The notes beneath the pieces were generated by a model, which was not told where the DNA came from, searched no databases, and saw only the letters and a list, made by a program, of their open reading frames with translations. From an uncultured Prevotellaceae bacterium (lineage in GTDB: Bacteria; Bacteroidota; Bacteroidia; Bacteroidales; Bacteroidaceae): DNA of 14,947 bases. The DNA lies in NCBI GenBank assembly GCA_947306845.1, contig CAMZHP010000049.1, positions 1-14,947 on the forward strand, written 5' to 3'. Both the position numbers and the translations under genes were made by a program. This document shows, in pieces, positions 1-6,946 of this stretch. Within the stretch, counting starts at the first letter, position 1. Each line of letters begins with the position of its first letter.

Positions 1-557
1 ATTCTCTAGATCCTCTAGAATCTCTAGATCCTCTAGAATCTCTAGATCCTCTAGATCCTCTAGAATCTCCAGATCCTCTAGATTCTCTAGACTCTCCAGA
101 TCCTCTAGCCTCTCCAGTTCCCCCAGAGGCTCCCCCCTCATCTCCTGCCCGTTCGCGGTTTTGGATGTATGGGCTTCCCCTGTTAGCCCTTGCAATAGGA
201 CTTATCTCCCTGCTGTTGCATTTGCGTCATCAGGACAATGACGTCGCTCTGGCCGACACTGCTGTCCAGATGGTGGATTCCTTGAACGTGGGTGATACAA
301 TGGAGGTGGCCGAGGTGGCTGTGCCTGCCGACACCATCAATTATGAAGCAATGAATGCACAGATTCCTTATGGCGCATACGACATTGTAGGTATTGATAC
401 CGTTATTACTGTCATGCCAGGTCAGGATTTAGCTACTATCTCGCGGATTTTCCTCGGTACTGACATACATATTTACCTCGTCGTTGCCAATAATGGCAAC
501 AATGAGCCTAAAGAAGGTGAGAAATACAGGATACCTAAATTGCAACTGAGAAAATAA
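1..557 (+). CDS. Membrane-anchored LysM-like protein with (S/P)(L/P)(D/E) repeats, 3' part only
   Basis: The reading frame is open from base 3 to the TAA at 555-557, so the gene starts outside the window; the ATG at 165 is internal. Counting from base 3, residues 1-36 are tripeptide repeats such as SLD and PLE, residues 37-48 are Pro/Ser-rich, RSR at 50-52 precedes a membrane helix at about 53-72, and the remaining ~110 residues would be periplasmic. The last ~50 residues (VMPGQDLATI, VVANNG, EGEKYRIPKL) resemble a LysM domain, which binds GlcNAc-containing peptidoglycan. The positive charges before the helix suggest the repeat lies in the cytoplasm. Bacteroidetes have HU-type proteins with a C-terminal LysM, so an HU domain upstream is plausible but not visible. 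It converges on the HU-SPOR/FHA operon, 39 nt from the FHA stop codon. The LysM match is moderately sure; the function is inferred. Confidence 0.75.
   Translation, partial: SLDPLESLDPLESLDPLDPLESPDPLDSLDSPDPLASPVPPEAPPSSPARSRFWMYGLPLLALAIGLISLLLHLRHQDNDVALADTAVQMVDSLNVGDTMEVAEVAVPADTINYEAMNAQIPYGAYDIVGIDTVITVMPGQDLATISRIFLGTDIHIYLVVANNGNNEPKEGEKYRIPKLQLRK
4..110 (+). repeat. 9-bp tandem repeat, YCT-CTA-GAW, in coding sequence
   Basis: A 9-base unit, approximately (T/C)CT CTA GA(T/A), repeats about twelve times and decays toward the right. CTAG occurs at 6, 15, 24, 33, 42, 51, 60, 78, 87 and 105; the two gaps are units with CCA in place of CTA. The unit is three codons long, so gain or loss of units would change protein length without a frameshift. 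The array probably continues to the left of the window. Confidence 0.9.
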
Positions 558-596
558 GACAAGCGCATTTTCCCCAGGTTGCCCTGCAAAAGCTGT

Positions 597-1121
597 TCAG
601 CTTTCTGAGGCACGGAGGATGATGCTGGTGGCTCCGATGGTGAATAGTGTTCCGTCGGTGATGACCCTACGCTCGCGATCGCCAAGTATCTGATTGTCTA
701 CAAAGGTGCCAGTATTGCTGGGACCGTCGCGAAGCACGTATTTCAGACGACCATTTTTGTCACGCGACACATTGACCACGCAGTGGAGCATGTCCACACT
801 AGGATCATTGGTCTCAATGGGAGTATTGGTCTTGCTTCCCTTCATATAACGCCCGATGGTGTTGTCGCCCATGTGGAGGGGAAGTACCTGTTTGTAGTGG
901 AACACGTTCTCGATGACCACAATCGACCCGCAGCCGGACTCGTTGGCTTGCTCATCAGGATGTTCTTCTTTCTGGGTGTTGCGAAGACGGGACACATTCA
1001 TACGAATGCCGAACTGCTTGTGGCAGTTCGGACACTCAAAAACCAGTGACTGACCGGCTTCGTATTTGGTCTCATCAAAGGTGATGAACTCGTCACATTT
1101 CGGACAACGAACCCTTTTCAT
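597..1121 (-). CDS. Zinc-ribbon and FHA domain protein
   Basis: This is a 174-residue soluble protein with no signal peptide or membrane helix. Cys6, Cys9, Cys30 and Cys33 form a CxxC-CxxC zinc ribbon at the N-terminus. Residues ~78-170 form an FHA domain, a fold that normally binds phosphothreonine peptides: Gly90-Arg91 matches the GR motif, His113 the SxxH histidine, and N-T-G at 137-139 the NxG motif. The Ser-Arg pair usually found in the VSRxH motif reads Asp110-Met111 here, so phosphate binding may be altered. It starts 1 nt after the stop of the HU-SPOR gene (TAA-G-ATG), so the two are almost certainly co-transcribed and probably translationally coupled. That neighbour suggests a role in cell envelope or division signalling, but this is inference; no kinase gene is visible. 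Confidence 0.85.
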   Translation of the reverse strand: MKRVRCPKCDEFITFDETKYEAGQSLVFECPNCHKQFGIRMNVSRLRNTQKEEHPDEQANESGCGSIVVIENVFHYKQVLPLHMGDNTIGRYMKGSKTNTPIETNDPSVDMLHCVVNVSRDKNGRLKYVLRDGPSNTGTFVDNQILGDRERRVITDGTLFTIGATSIILRASES

Positions 1122-1122
1122 C

Positions 1123-2178
1123 TTATTTCACTTGCATGATCCAACCGCTCTGGATACTGCCGTCGGCAATGAGCTGCTGAAGTTGAGCATAGGCTTCGCT
1201 CTTCTCTGCATAACTGCCAAAAGCAATGACATTCTCTCCCTTGAAAGTCATCAGAACTGCCTTGCGGGCTCCCTTGTCCTTCACCTCGGAGAGGAACATC
1301 TTGGCATTCTCCAATGGAAGACTGTAGGCAAGAACTATGGTGTAGGAACCTTCCTCGGGAACAATACCTTGCTCCTGGCTCTCCTCAATCATTTTCGACA
1401 TCTTCTCAAGGCCGGCCACAATGCTCGGAAGCTCGGCTGTTTGGTCAGATGCTGCTGTGGACTCTTCGTTGGGGAGCGACAACATGCTGGCCTCTGACGC
1501 GGGTGAGGTGGACGAGAGTTCCTCTCCAGGAGGTACAGGACGGGCAAAAAGAAGCAGCGCAACTGCAGCTACAGCAGTGACTGCCAGATTGCGCAAAAGG
1601 CTGACCTTGATGCTGATGGTTTTCTCCTCGGAAGGTTGGTTTCTCTCGTCTATGTGCGACATGATAGTGGCTAATTTTGTAGTATGGGTGGAGGCTGGAT
1701 GGATGATGCTCATGGGCTTGGTCTCAAGCGACACAAGCGATGGCGTGTTCGTGGCATGGCGGAGCAGTGGCATTTCAAATGCACCGAATCCGTAAAGCGA
1801 GGGGGTGAGAATGCCTGATGGACAGGGCTCAAACTCATAACGCCCGTCGTTGTTGATGAACAGGGTACCGATTCCTGCAAACTCATACCGGCCGTTCTTG
1901 GCGATGCGCTCCTTGAGAAGGTTCACTTCGTGCTCCACACGGCTGACTGCCTCAGGGAAACTGAGGTCGTAGGCTTCAGCGTAGGACTGCGCCAGCACTG
2001 GGTCACTCATGCTCAGCTGGGAATTGAAACCCAGGGAACGGAAGGGGGGAATGAACATGCCGTCGGCCTCATCATAACGGGCGGCGACATGATGGGCCAT
2101 GAATCCGCCCAGATTGGGCACTATTACACAGTCATGGCTCAGGAGCAATATTTCAATGTGTCTTCTTAATTCCATCAT
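1123..2178 (-). CDS. HU-CCDC81 and SPOR domain membrane protein
   Basis: The 351-residue protein has two HU-like domains of the bacterial CCDC81 type (residues ~3-60, with HDCVIVPNLGGF, and ~62-135, with GRYEFAGIGTL), a linker, one membrane helix at ~194-212 (LLRNLAVTAVAAVALLLFA), a Ser/Glu-rich spacer, and a C-terminal SPOR domain at ~275-351. HU folds bind DNA or act as structural scaffolds. SPOR domains bind glycan strands stripped of stem peptides, typically at the division septum. The order implies N-terminal in, C-terminal periplasmic, a possible link between nucleoid and septal wall. The start is ATGATG; the HU domain begins only two residues later, so translation must start at the first or second ATG. 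It leads an operon with the FHA gene and has its own promoter immediately upstream. The domain family is known; the tether role is inference. Confidence 0.88.
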   Translation of the reverse strand: MMELRRHIEILLLSHDCVIVPNLGGFMAHHVAARYDEADGMFIPPFRSLGFNSQLSMSDPVLAQSYAEAYDLSFPEAVSRVEHEVNLLKERIAKNGRYEFAGIGTLFINNDGRYEFEPCPSGILTPSLYGFGAFEMPLLRHATNTPSLVSLETKPMSIIHPASTHTTKLATIMSHIDERNQPSEEKTISIKVSLLRNLAVTAVAAVALLLFARPVPPGEELSSTSPASEASMLSLPNEESTAASDQTAELPSIVAGLEKMSKMIEESQEQGIVPEEGSYTIVLAYSLPLENAKMFLSEVKDKGARKAVLMTFKGENVIAFGSYAEKSEAYAQLQQLIADGSIQSGWIMQVK

Positions 2179-2182
2179 GATG

Positions 2183-2214
2183 CAAAATTACGCTTTTTTG
2201 CTGAGTGGAGCAAA
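2183..2214 (-). promoter_or_regulatory. Bacteroidetes-type promoter of the HU-SPOR/FHA operon
   Basis: On the minus strand, TTTG (2214-2211) is followed after exactly 20 nt by TAATTTTG (2190-2183), a full match to the Bacteroidetes -33/-7 consensus. The -7 box ends 4 nt before the ATG at 2178, so transcription should begin at or next to the start codon. The -33 box lies only 17 nt beyond the end of the GH3 gene. Confidence 0.7.
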
Positions 2215-2231
2215 ATATTTCAAGTGAAATC

Positions 2232-4799
2232 CTATTTTATTTTTGTTTTGATGACTTGAAGACTTTCCTTGGCACTGGAGTTGCCCACCATGATGGCATA
2301 TTGGCCAGGCAACACCCGCATCGTGTTGGTCACTTCATCCCATCCCTCAAACTGCTCACGAGGCAAATCAATCTCTACTGTCTTGGTCTCCTGGGGCAAA
2401 AGGGTGGCGCGGGCGTAACCGCGGAGCGTCTTCAGTGGACCTTTGGCGTCTGCCATGCGGCGGATATAGACCTGGACGGTCTCAGTGCCGGCTGTCTTTC
2501 CTGTATTGGTCACTTTCACCCTCACCTTGCCGTTCTTGTAAACGGGTTTCGAAATGCTGAAAGTGGTGTAGCTTAGACCATGGCCGAAGGGGAACAGGGC
2601 GTCGCCTTTGAAATAGCGGTAGGTGCGGCCAGCCATGCGGTAGTCGAGGAAGTCGGGCAGGTCGTTCACACTCTTGTAGAAGGTGATGGGAAGTTTCCCT
2701 CCGGGATTGTAGTCGCCGAAAAGAACATCGGCAACGGCATTGCCACCTTCCTCTCCGGGATACCATGCCTGAAGAATGGCATAGGCAGTTTCTGTTTCGG
2801 GAACCAAACCGATGGCACTGCCAGAACAGTTGACGAAAACCACCTTCTTGCCTGCGGCATGGAGCGCTGCAAGTACCTTGCGCTGGGCTTCGGGAAGCTC
2901 GATTTCGGTGCGGTCACCGCCTTTGAAACCTGGGGCATCGACTCTCATCTCCTCTCCTTCAAGGCGGGGTGAGATGCCTCCTACGAAAATGACGGTCTCA
3001 TAACCTGATGCCTGTCTCACAACATCCTCCATGGTTGGATTGGCTTTCCTCACGATGTCGAACTGAAGGGAGGCCATGTCGGCATTCTGCATGTAGTCGA
3101 CCTGAATGCGGTATTCCTTTCCGGCACTGACTTGGAGTGACTGCTCACTGACTTGGATACGGTCACGGCCACGCCACACATTGACGAGGGTGTCGCCATT
3201 GACAATCAGCCGTACGCCGTCGTCAAATTTCAACGTGAAAAGCACCTTCTCATCTGACTTGGGAACAAATATGCCCTCATAGCGGGCGGAGAACTGCTCC
3301 AGATTGACACCGGGGGCAAAAACGGTGTTGCCGCCGTTGCTCAGGTTGATGGGCTCGCTGAGGTATACCGTGGCAACTGGCTCTCCACTCATTTGCTTGT
3401 TGTTGTAATAGGTGGCACGCAGGCCGCTTTTGCCGTCAGGACTTATGATGTTGCCAAACAGGCTCTCGTCAATCTCGTTTTTGGTAAGGCTGCAGGCAGG
3501 GTAGTATTTCACGTCTCCCACTTTCTTGCAAATGCCTTGAAGAATGGTGGTGTTGCTGGTCGGATAGCCGGAGTAGTTGGCCCATTGCATGACAGAGTCA
3601 TTGGCATTGGGACCCATCACGATGATCTTGCTATTGTCCTTGGCGAGAGGGAGAATTGAACCGCGATTCTGAAGCAAGGTCATAGATTCACGGGCCATCT
3701 TGAGTGCCAGGTCTTTGTGGGCTCTGCTGGCCACACATCGCTCATCGCTCTGCTGCCAGTCAACCAAAGCCTCTGGGTCGAAGTCGCCCAATTCAAACCT
3801 GGCTTTGAGAAGACGCTTGAGACTCACGTCTATTTCAGCCTCTGTGATCTCGCCGGCCTTTACAGCCTCGGGCAGCGTCAGGTAGTTGCTGCCACATTCC
3901 ACGTCGGTTCCTGCACGCACAGCTTTGGCTGAGGCCTCGCGGGCATTGGCTGAGACACCATGACGCCCAGGGCGCCAGAAATCATTGATGGCACCGCAGT
4001 CGCTGGTCACAATGCCTTGGAATCCCCATTCCTTGCGAAGAATCTGTTGCAGGTAACGGGTGTTCCCACAGCAAGGGTCGCCGTCAATGCTCTGGTAGGC
4101 ACACATCACCTCGGCTACTTCTCCTTTTTGGACAAGTGCCTTGAAAGCGGGTAGGTAGGTCTCCCATAGGTCGCGCTCTGGCAGAGACTCTATATTGAAT
4201 TCATGACGGTTCCATTCTGGTCCGCTGTGAACGGCGAAATGCTTGGCACACGCAAGCAACTTGCGGTATTTGTGGCTGCCGTCGCCCTGAAGTCCTCGGA
4301 CAACAGCAAGTCCCATCTTTTCTGTCAGGAAAGGATCTTCACCGTAGGTCTCTTGGCCGCGGCCCCAACGGGGGTCTCGGAAAATGTTGATGTTGGGAGT
4401 CCAGAACGACAAACTCTGATATTGCTTGATGACACCGCTGCGGCGGGCCGTATTGGCCTTGGCACGGGCCTCATTGCCGGCGGCATCAAACACTTGAAAG
4501 AGCAGACCGTCGTCAAAGGAGGCTGCCATGCCGATGGTGGCGGGGAACACCGTGGCAAAACCATTTCTTGCCACACCGTGAAGTACCTCGTTCCACCAGT
4601 CAAACTGGGGAATTCCCAAACGTTGGATAGCGGGGGAAGTGTTCTTCATCAGGCTGGCTTTCTCAGCCAATGTAAGCCGGGAGATAAGGTCGGCGGCACG
4701 CTGTTCTGAACTCAGGTTCGGGTTTTGGTAAGGATAGGGTTGGCCATGGGCAATAAGTCTGCCCACGACAAGAAAAAGGAGGATGAATAGCTTTTTCAT
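2232..4799 (-). CDS. GH3 glycoside hydrolase with PA14 insert (likely beta-xylosidase or beta-glucosidase)
   Basis: This 855-residue secreted enzyme would remove single sugars from the non-reducing ends of beta-linked oligosaccharides. A signal peptide covers ~1-20. The GH3 N-terminal barrel spans ~30-340: DPRWGRGQETYGEDP at 142-156, Lys186-His187 in ACAKHFAVHSG, and the nucleophile Asp267 in TSDCGA. The C-terminal domain spans ~370-740 and is interrupted by a PA14 carbohydrate-binding domain at ~457-585; Glu614, Glu616 or Glu617 in LEGEE is the likely acid/base. A fibronectin-III-like domain closes the protein (~755-845). The plant-like motif WTPNINIFRDPRWGRG favours xylosidases of the Prevotella Xyl3A type, but substrate cannot be fixed from sequence. 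I chose the ATG at 4799 because it starts the signal peptide (MKKLFILLFL); an in-frame ATG at 4904 would overlap the upstream gene. It follows the dockerin-like gene by 61 nt with no promoter seen, so it is probably co-transcribed. Confidence 0.93.
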   Translation of the reverse strand: MKKLFILLFLVVGRLIAHGQPYPYQNPNLSSEQRAADLISRLTLAEKASLMKNTSPAIQRLGIPQFDWWNEVLHGVARNGFATVFPATIGMAASFDDGLLFQVFDAAGNEARAKANTARRSGVIKQYQSLSFWTPNINIFRDPRWGRGQETYGEDPFLTEKMGLAVVRGLQGDGSHKYRKLLACAKHFAVHSGPEWNRHEFNIESLPERDLWETYLPAFKALVQKGEVAEVMCAYQSIDGDPCCGNTRYLQQILRKEWGFQGIVTSDCGAINDFWRPGRHGVSANAREASAKAVRAGTDVECGSNYLTLPEAVKAGEITEAEIDVSLKRLLKARFELGDFDPEALVDWQQSDERCVASRAHKDLALKMARESMTLLQNRGSILPLAKDNSKIIVMGPNANDSVMQWANYSGYPTSNTTILQGICKKVGDVKYYPACSLTKNEIDESLFGNIISPDGKSGLRATYYNNKQMSGEPVATVYLSEPINLSNGGNTVFAPGVNLEQFSARYEGIFVPKSDEKVLFTLKFDDGVRLIVNGDTLVNVWRGRDRIQVSEQSLQVSAGKEYRIQVDYMQNADMASLQFDIVRKANPTMEDVVRQASGYETVIFVGGISPRLEGEEMRVDAPGFKGGDRTEIELPEAQRKVLAALHAAGKKVVFVNCSGSAIGLVPETETAYAILQAWYPGEEGGNAVADVLFGDYNPGGKLPITFYKSVNDLPDFLDYRMAGRTYRYFKGDALFPFGHGLSYTTFSISKPVYKNGKVRVKVTNTGKTAGTETVQVYIRRMADAKGPLKTLRGYARATLLPQETKTVEIDLPREQFEGWDEVTNTMRVLPGQYAIMVGNSSAKESLQVIKTKIK

Positions 4800-4825
4800 G
4801 TCATTTTCGGTTAAATGTAATAGGC

Positions 4826-4846
4826 ATCCAGAATAACATCTGGGAT
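4826..4846 (-). other. Small hairpin between dockerin-like and GH3 genes
   Basis: ATCCAGA (4826-4832) pairs with TCTGGGAT (4839-4846) around a six-base loop, with one bulged G. There is no T tract, so it is not a clear terminator; it may affect mRNA processing or stability within the operon. It lies 27 nt upstream of the GH3 start. Confidence 0.3.
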
Positions 4847-4860
4847 AGAGTGTTGTCGTT

Positions 4861-6696
4861 TTATAATCTGCCAAGGATGTAAGCGACGATGAGCAAGGCA
4901 TCATTCAGCTCTATCTTGCTGTTCTCGTCTGTGTCAGCATTCTTGAATATAAACACTGACAACGGCTTGCCGAGAATGTAGTCCACGATGCAGGTGACAT
5001 CAGCTATGTCTGTGCGACCGTCACCGTTGGCATCTCCCCAAAGTTTTTTGTCATCAGAGGTCTTGTCTATTGATATCTCATCTGGAAGAGTGGGCTGGTC
5101 GCTCAAGTCAAGATAGCAAGTGTTGTTGGGGATATAGGTGAGCACGGCATTGCCGTTCAGAGGATCGGTGGCGGGATCTTTGCCAAAAGTGCCTTTCTTT
5201 GAGAGCAAACGCATGGTTGAGGGATCAAACTTCGTGCGGTAGTTGTCTGGGTCGCCACTCTCATCATTGAGCCAGATTTCTCCTTTGAGTAGGTTGTTTT
5301 CAATGGGGCTAAGGTCTTCTGTCAGTGGCATCATGCGATTCTGTCTAGGGGTGGTGCCGTTGCACTCCAACACCACGGCGGTGAAGGCGGGTACCCTGCC
5401 TTTTTTCACTTCTTTCAAATGAACGTCGCCATTGTCCATGAACTTGTCTGCGACATAAGCTTTCATCCCATCACGGCACTCATATGCAAACGATGTGTAC
5501 ATCGTTGTGTAATATTTGCCGTTTTTCAGAGTGCTTGCATCTGCTTTCGCTCCTATGTAGTTGGTGTCAAAATGATCTTCATCTATGAGATGGAAACGCC
5601 AGGCATAGTCTCTGTTGTAATTCCAGCGATTCCAAATTCCAGGACTGTGGTAGCTGCCTATAAGCTCCATCTGGCTTTTGCCTGTGTCAGCAAAGCCATT
5701 GTCTTTCAGGTAGCCGGTGAAACCGTTTTGTGAGCCAAAGATGAAATATTCATCTTCTTCAAAGTTTTCCATCTTGAAATGCTGGTCGCTGATGTCATAG
5801 GTGCTGATGCCCTGACTCTCGATAATGACATCGTTGAGACCTCCGGTACCATTGGGGGTTCCCTTGATATTCAGCAGGAAAGCAGGCGTGTAGTATTGGT
5901 CGCTATTGTCATCATCCACCAGCATCATGGAATTCAAGAAATAGCGTTGGTTTTCTCCAAAAGTGTTTTCTGAGGTACCTGTAACACCGAAATAACGTTT
6001 GGTGCCCACATTCTGCATGATGACGAATACGCCTTTGTCTTCCACTCCTTTAGGCTCATAGACGGCGGTGTAAACTCCTCGGTTGGCATTGGATACCTCA
6101 AGAGTGAGGGGATTGTCGGTAATCAAGGTGCTCTGGTTGTTGCGCCGCCAACCTTTGAACTGGCCGCTGAACAAGTCGGGGATGGCTGTCATCGTGACGA
6201 CATCACCAATGGTATTGGTGGGGATGTCGATCATGACGGTGCCGAGAGCGTCATCCGATGACAAGGGATAAACAAGGCCAGCTTTGGCAAAATATGCCTT
6301 GAAGTAATTGATTTTAGGATTGGTCTTGTCGGTGTTGGTGGTGGTCACCAGGTCGGCGGCGTGCCGGGCATGGCTGAAGACAGTCTCCTTTCCATTCTCT
6401 TCCCTGGCCCAATGAGTGAAAATATAGCCGTCAGTGGGTTGGGCGTACAGAAAGGCAGTGACAGTGACAGTCTTTACGTTAGGAAGCGACCCTTCTGTAA
6501 ACACCGATGTGCCGTAATAGTCGTAATATTTTGCATTTTCCACTCCCACCTCTTTGTTGGTGACATACACCTTGCCAGCTCCCGTCTCATTGGGCTGTGC
6601 AACAAACTTGTAGTAGAACGTAGGACCGCCTACAGAAGCTTGGCTGACAGTACTGATGGAGAGCAGCATCAATAAGAGTATAATGATCTTTTTCAT
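4861..6696 (-). CDS. Secreted protein with InlB-like repeats and dockerin-like C-terminus
   Basis: The 611-residue protein has a signal peptide (MKKIIILLLMLLSISTVSQA) without a lipobox cysteine. Two beta-rich repeats of the InlB/bacterial-repeat type follow (~24-140, with GYIFTHWAREENG, and ~150-215, with GQFKGWRR). The middle (~220-540) has the pattern GKYYTTMYTSFAYECRDG...VPAFTAVVLECNG seen in many secreted Prevotella proteins, of unknown function. Residues 553-611 are a duplicated calcium-binding dockerin-type module: DANGDGRTDIAD and DTDENSKIELND each carry acidic residues at loop positions 1, 3, 5, 9 and 12, and each is followed by a YILG-containing helix. There is no cohesin, T9SS signal or catalytic motif. 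It lies between susD and the GH3 gene, the place where PULs often encode surface glycan-binding proteins, so glycan binding is a fair but untested guess. It appears to have its own promoter. Confidence 0.8.
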   Translation of the reverse strand: MKKIIILLLMLLSISTVSQASVGGPTFYYKFVAQPNETGAGKVYVTNKEVGVENAKYYDYYGTSVFTEGSLPNVKTVTVTAFLYAQPTDGYIFTHWAREENGKETVFSHARHAADLVTTTNTDKTNPKINYFKAYFAKAGLVYPLSSDDALGTVMIDIPTNTIGDVVTMTAIPDLFSGQFKGWRRNNQSTLITDNPLTLEVSNANRGVYTAVYEPKGVEDKGVFVIMQNVGTKRYFGVTGTSENTFGENQRYFLNSMMLVDDDNSDQYYTPAFLLNIKGTPNGTGGLNDVIIESQGISTYDISDQHFKMENFEEDEYFIFGSQNGFTGYLKDNGFADTGKSQMELIGSYHSPGIWNRWNYNRDYAWRFHLIDEDHFDTNYIGAKADASTLKNGKYYTTMYTSFAYECRDGMKAYVADKFMDNGDVHLKEVKKGRVPAFTAVVLECNGTTPRQNRMMPLTEDLSPIENNLLKGEIWLNDESGDPDNYRTKFDPSTMRLLSKKGTFGKDPATDPLNGNAVLTYIPNNTCYLDLSDQPTLPDEISIDKTSDDKKLWGDANGDGRTDIADVTCIVDYILGKPLSVFIFKNADTDENSKIELNDALLIVAYILGRL

Positions 6697-6737
6697 ATCG
6701 GATGGCCTTGATTGATAACTTGATACCTTTTCGTCTG

Positions 6738-6771
6738 CAAAGATAGTGAAAAATCCTATTAAGTGAGCAAA
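6738..6771 (-). promoter_or_regulatory. Candidate promoter of the dockerin-like/GH3 unit
   Basis: On the minus strand, TTTG (6771-6768) and TATCTTTG (6745-6738) are spaced by 22 nt, slightly longer than the 19-20 nt of other promoters here. Transcription would start near 6733, giving a leader of about 37 nt. An inverted repeat, GCAAAA (6767-6772) and TTTTGC (6782-6787), overlaps the -33 box and could be an operator. Confidence 0.5.
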
Positions 6772-6867
6772 ATGCTAAAGATTTTGCATTCTCGAGCATG
6801 AGGAATTTATTTGAAGCCGAACGGAAAGCAATGCAAAAACGATTTTTTTACTTCTAATATAAATCTC

Positions 6868-6924
6868 AACAAATAAAAACAAGGGTACAGAGATAATTAC
6901 CTTTGTATCTCTGTACCTCTTGTT
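6868..6924 (-). terminator. Rho-independent terminator after susD
   Basis: Read on the minus strand, AACAAG-A-GGTACAGAGATA (6924-6906) pairs with TATCTCTGTACC-CTTGTT (6895-6878): 18 base pairs with one bulged A and a 10-nt loop. A T-rich tract (TTTTTATTTGTTG) follows directly. It lies 22 nt past the susD stop codon, so it should end most susCD transcripts before the dockerin-like gene. Confidence 0.8.
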
Positions 6925-6946
6925 AAATGTAAAAAGTTCTCACTTA

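Noticed and set aside
1..110. CRISPR-like or recombination-site array
   Set aside because: The unit is only 9 bp without spacers and lies in frame in a coding sequence.
165..557. ATG at 165 as the start of a 130-residue protein
   Set aside because: The frame is open to the window edge and the membrane helix begins before this ATG, so it is an internal methionine.
589..604. AAAGCTG-TT-CAGCTTT hairpin as terminator between the LysM and FHA genes
   Set aside because: The loop is only 2 nt, the stem is short and overlaps the FHA stop codon, and no T tract follows.
4203..4709. 168-residue plus-strand reading frame inside the GH3 gene
   Set aside because: It is antisense to a well-conserved catalytic domain, has no promoter or family match, and is explained by codon bias of the real gene.
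4800..4904. Longer N-terminus for the GH3 enzyme starting at 4904
   Set aside because: It would overlap the upstream gene and place 35 residues before an intact signal peptide.
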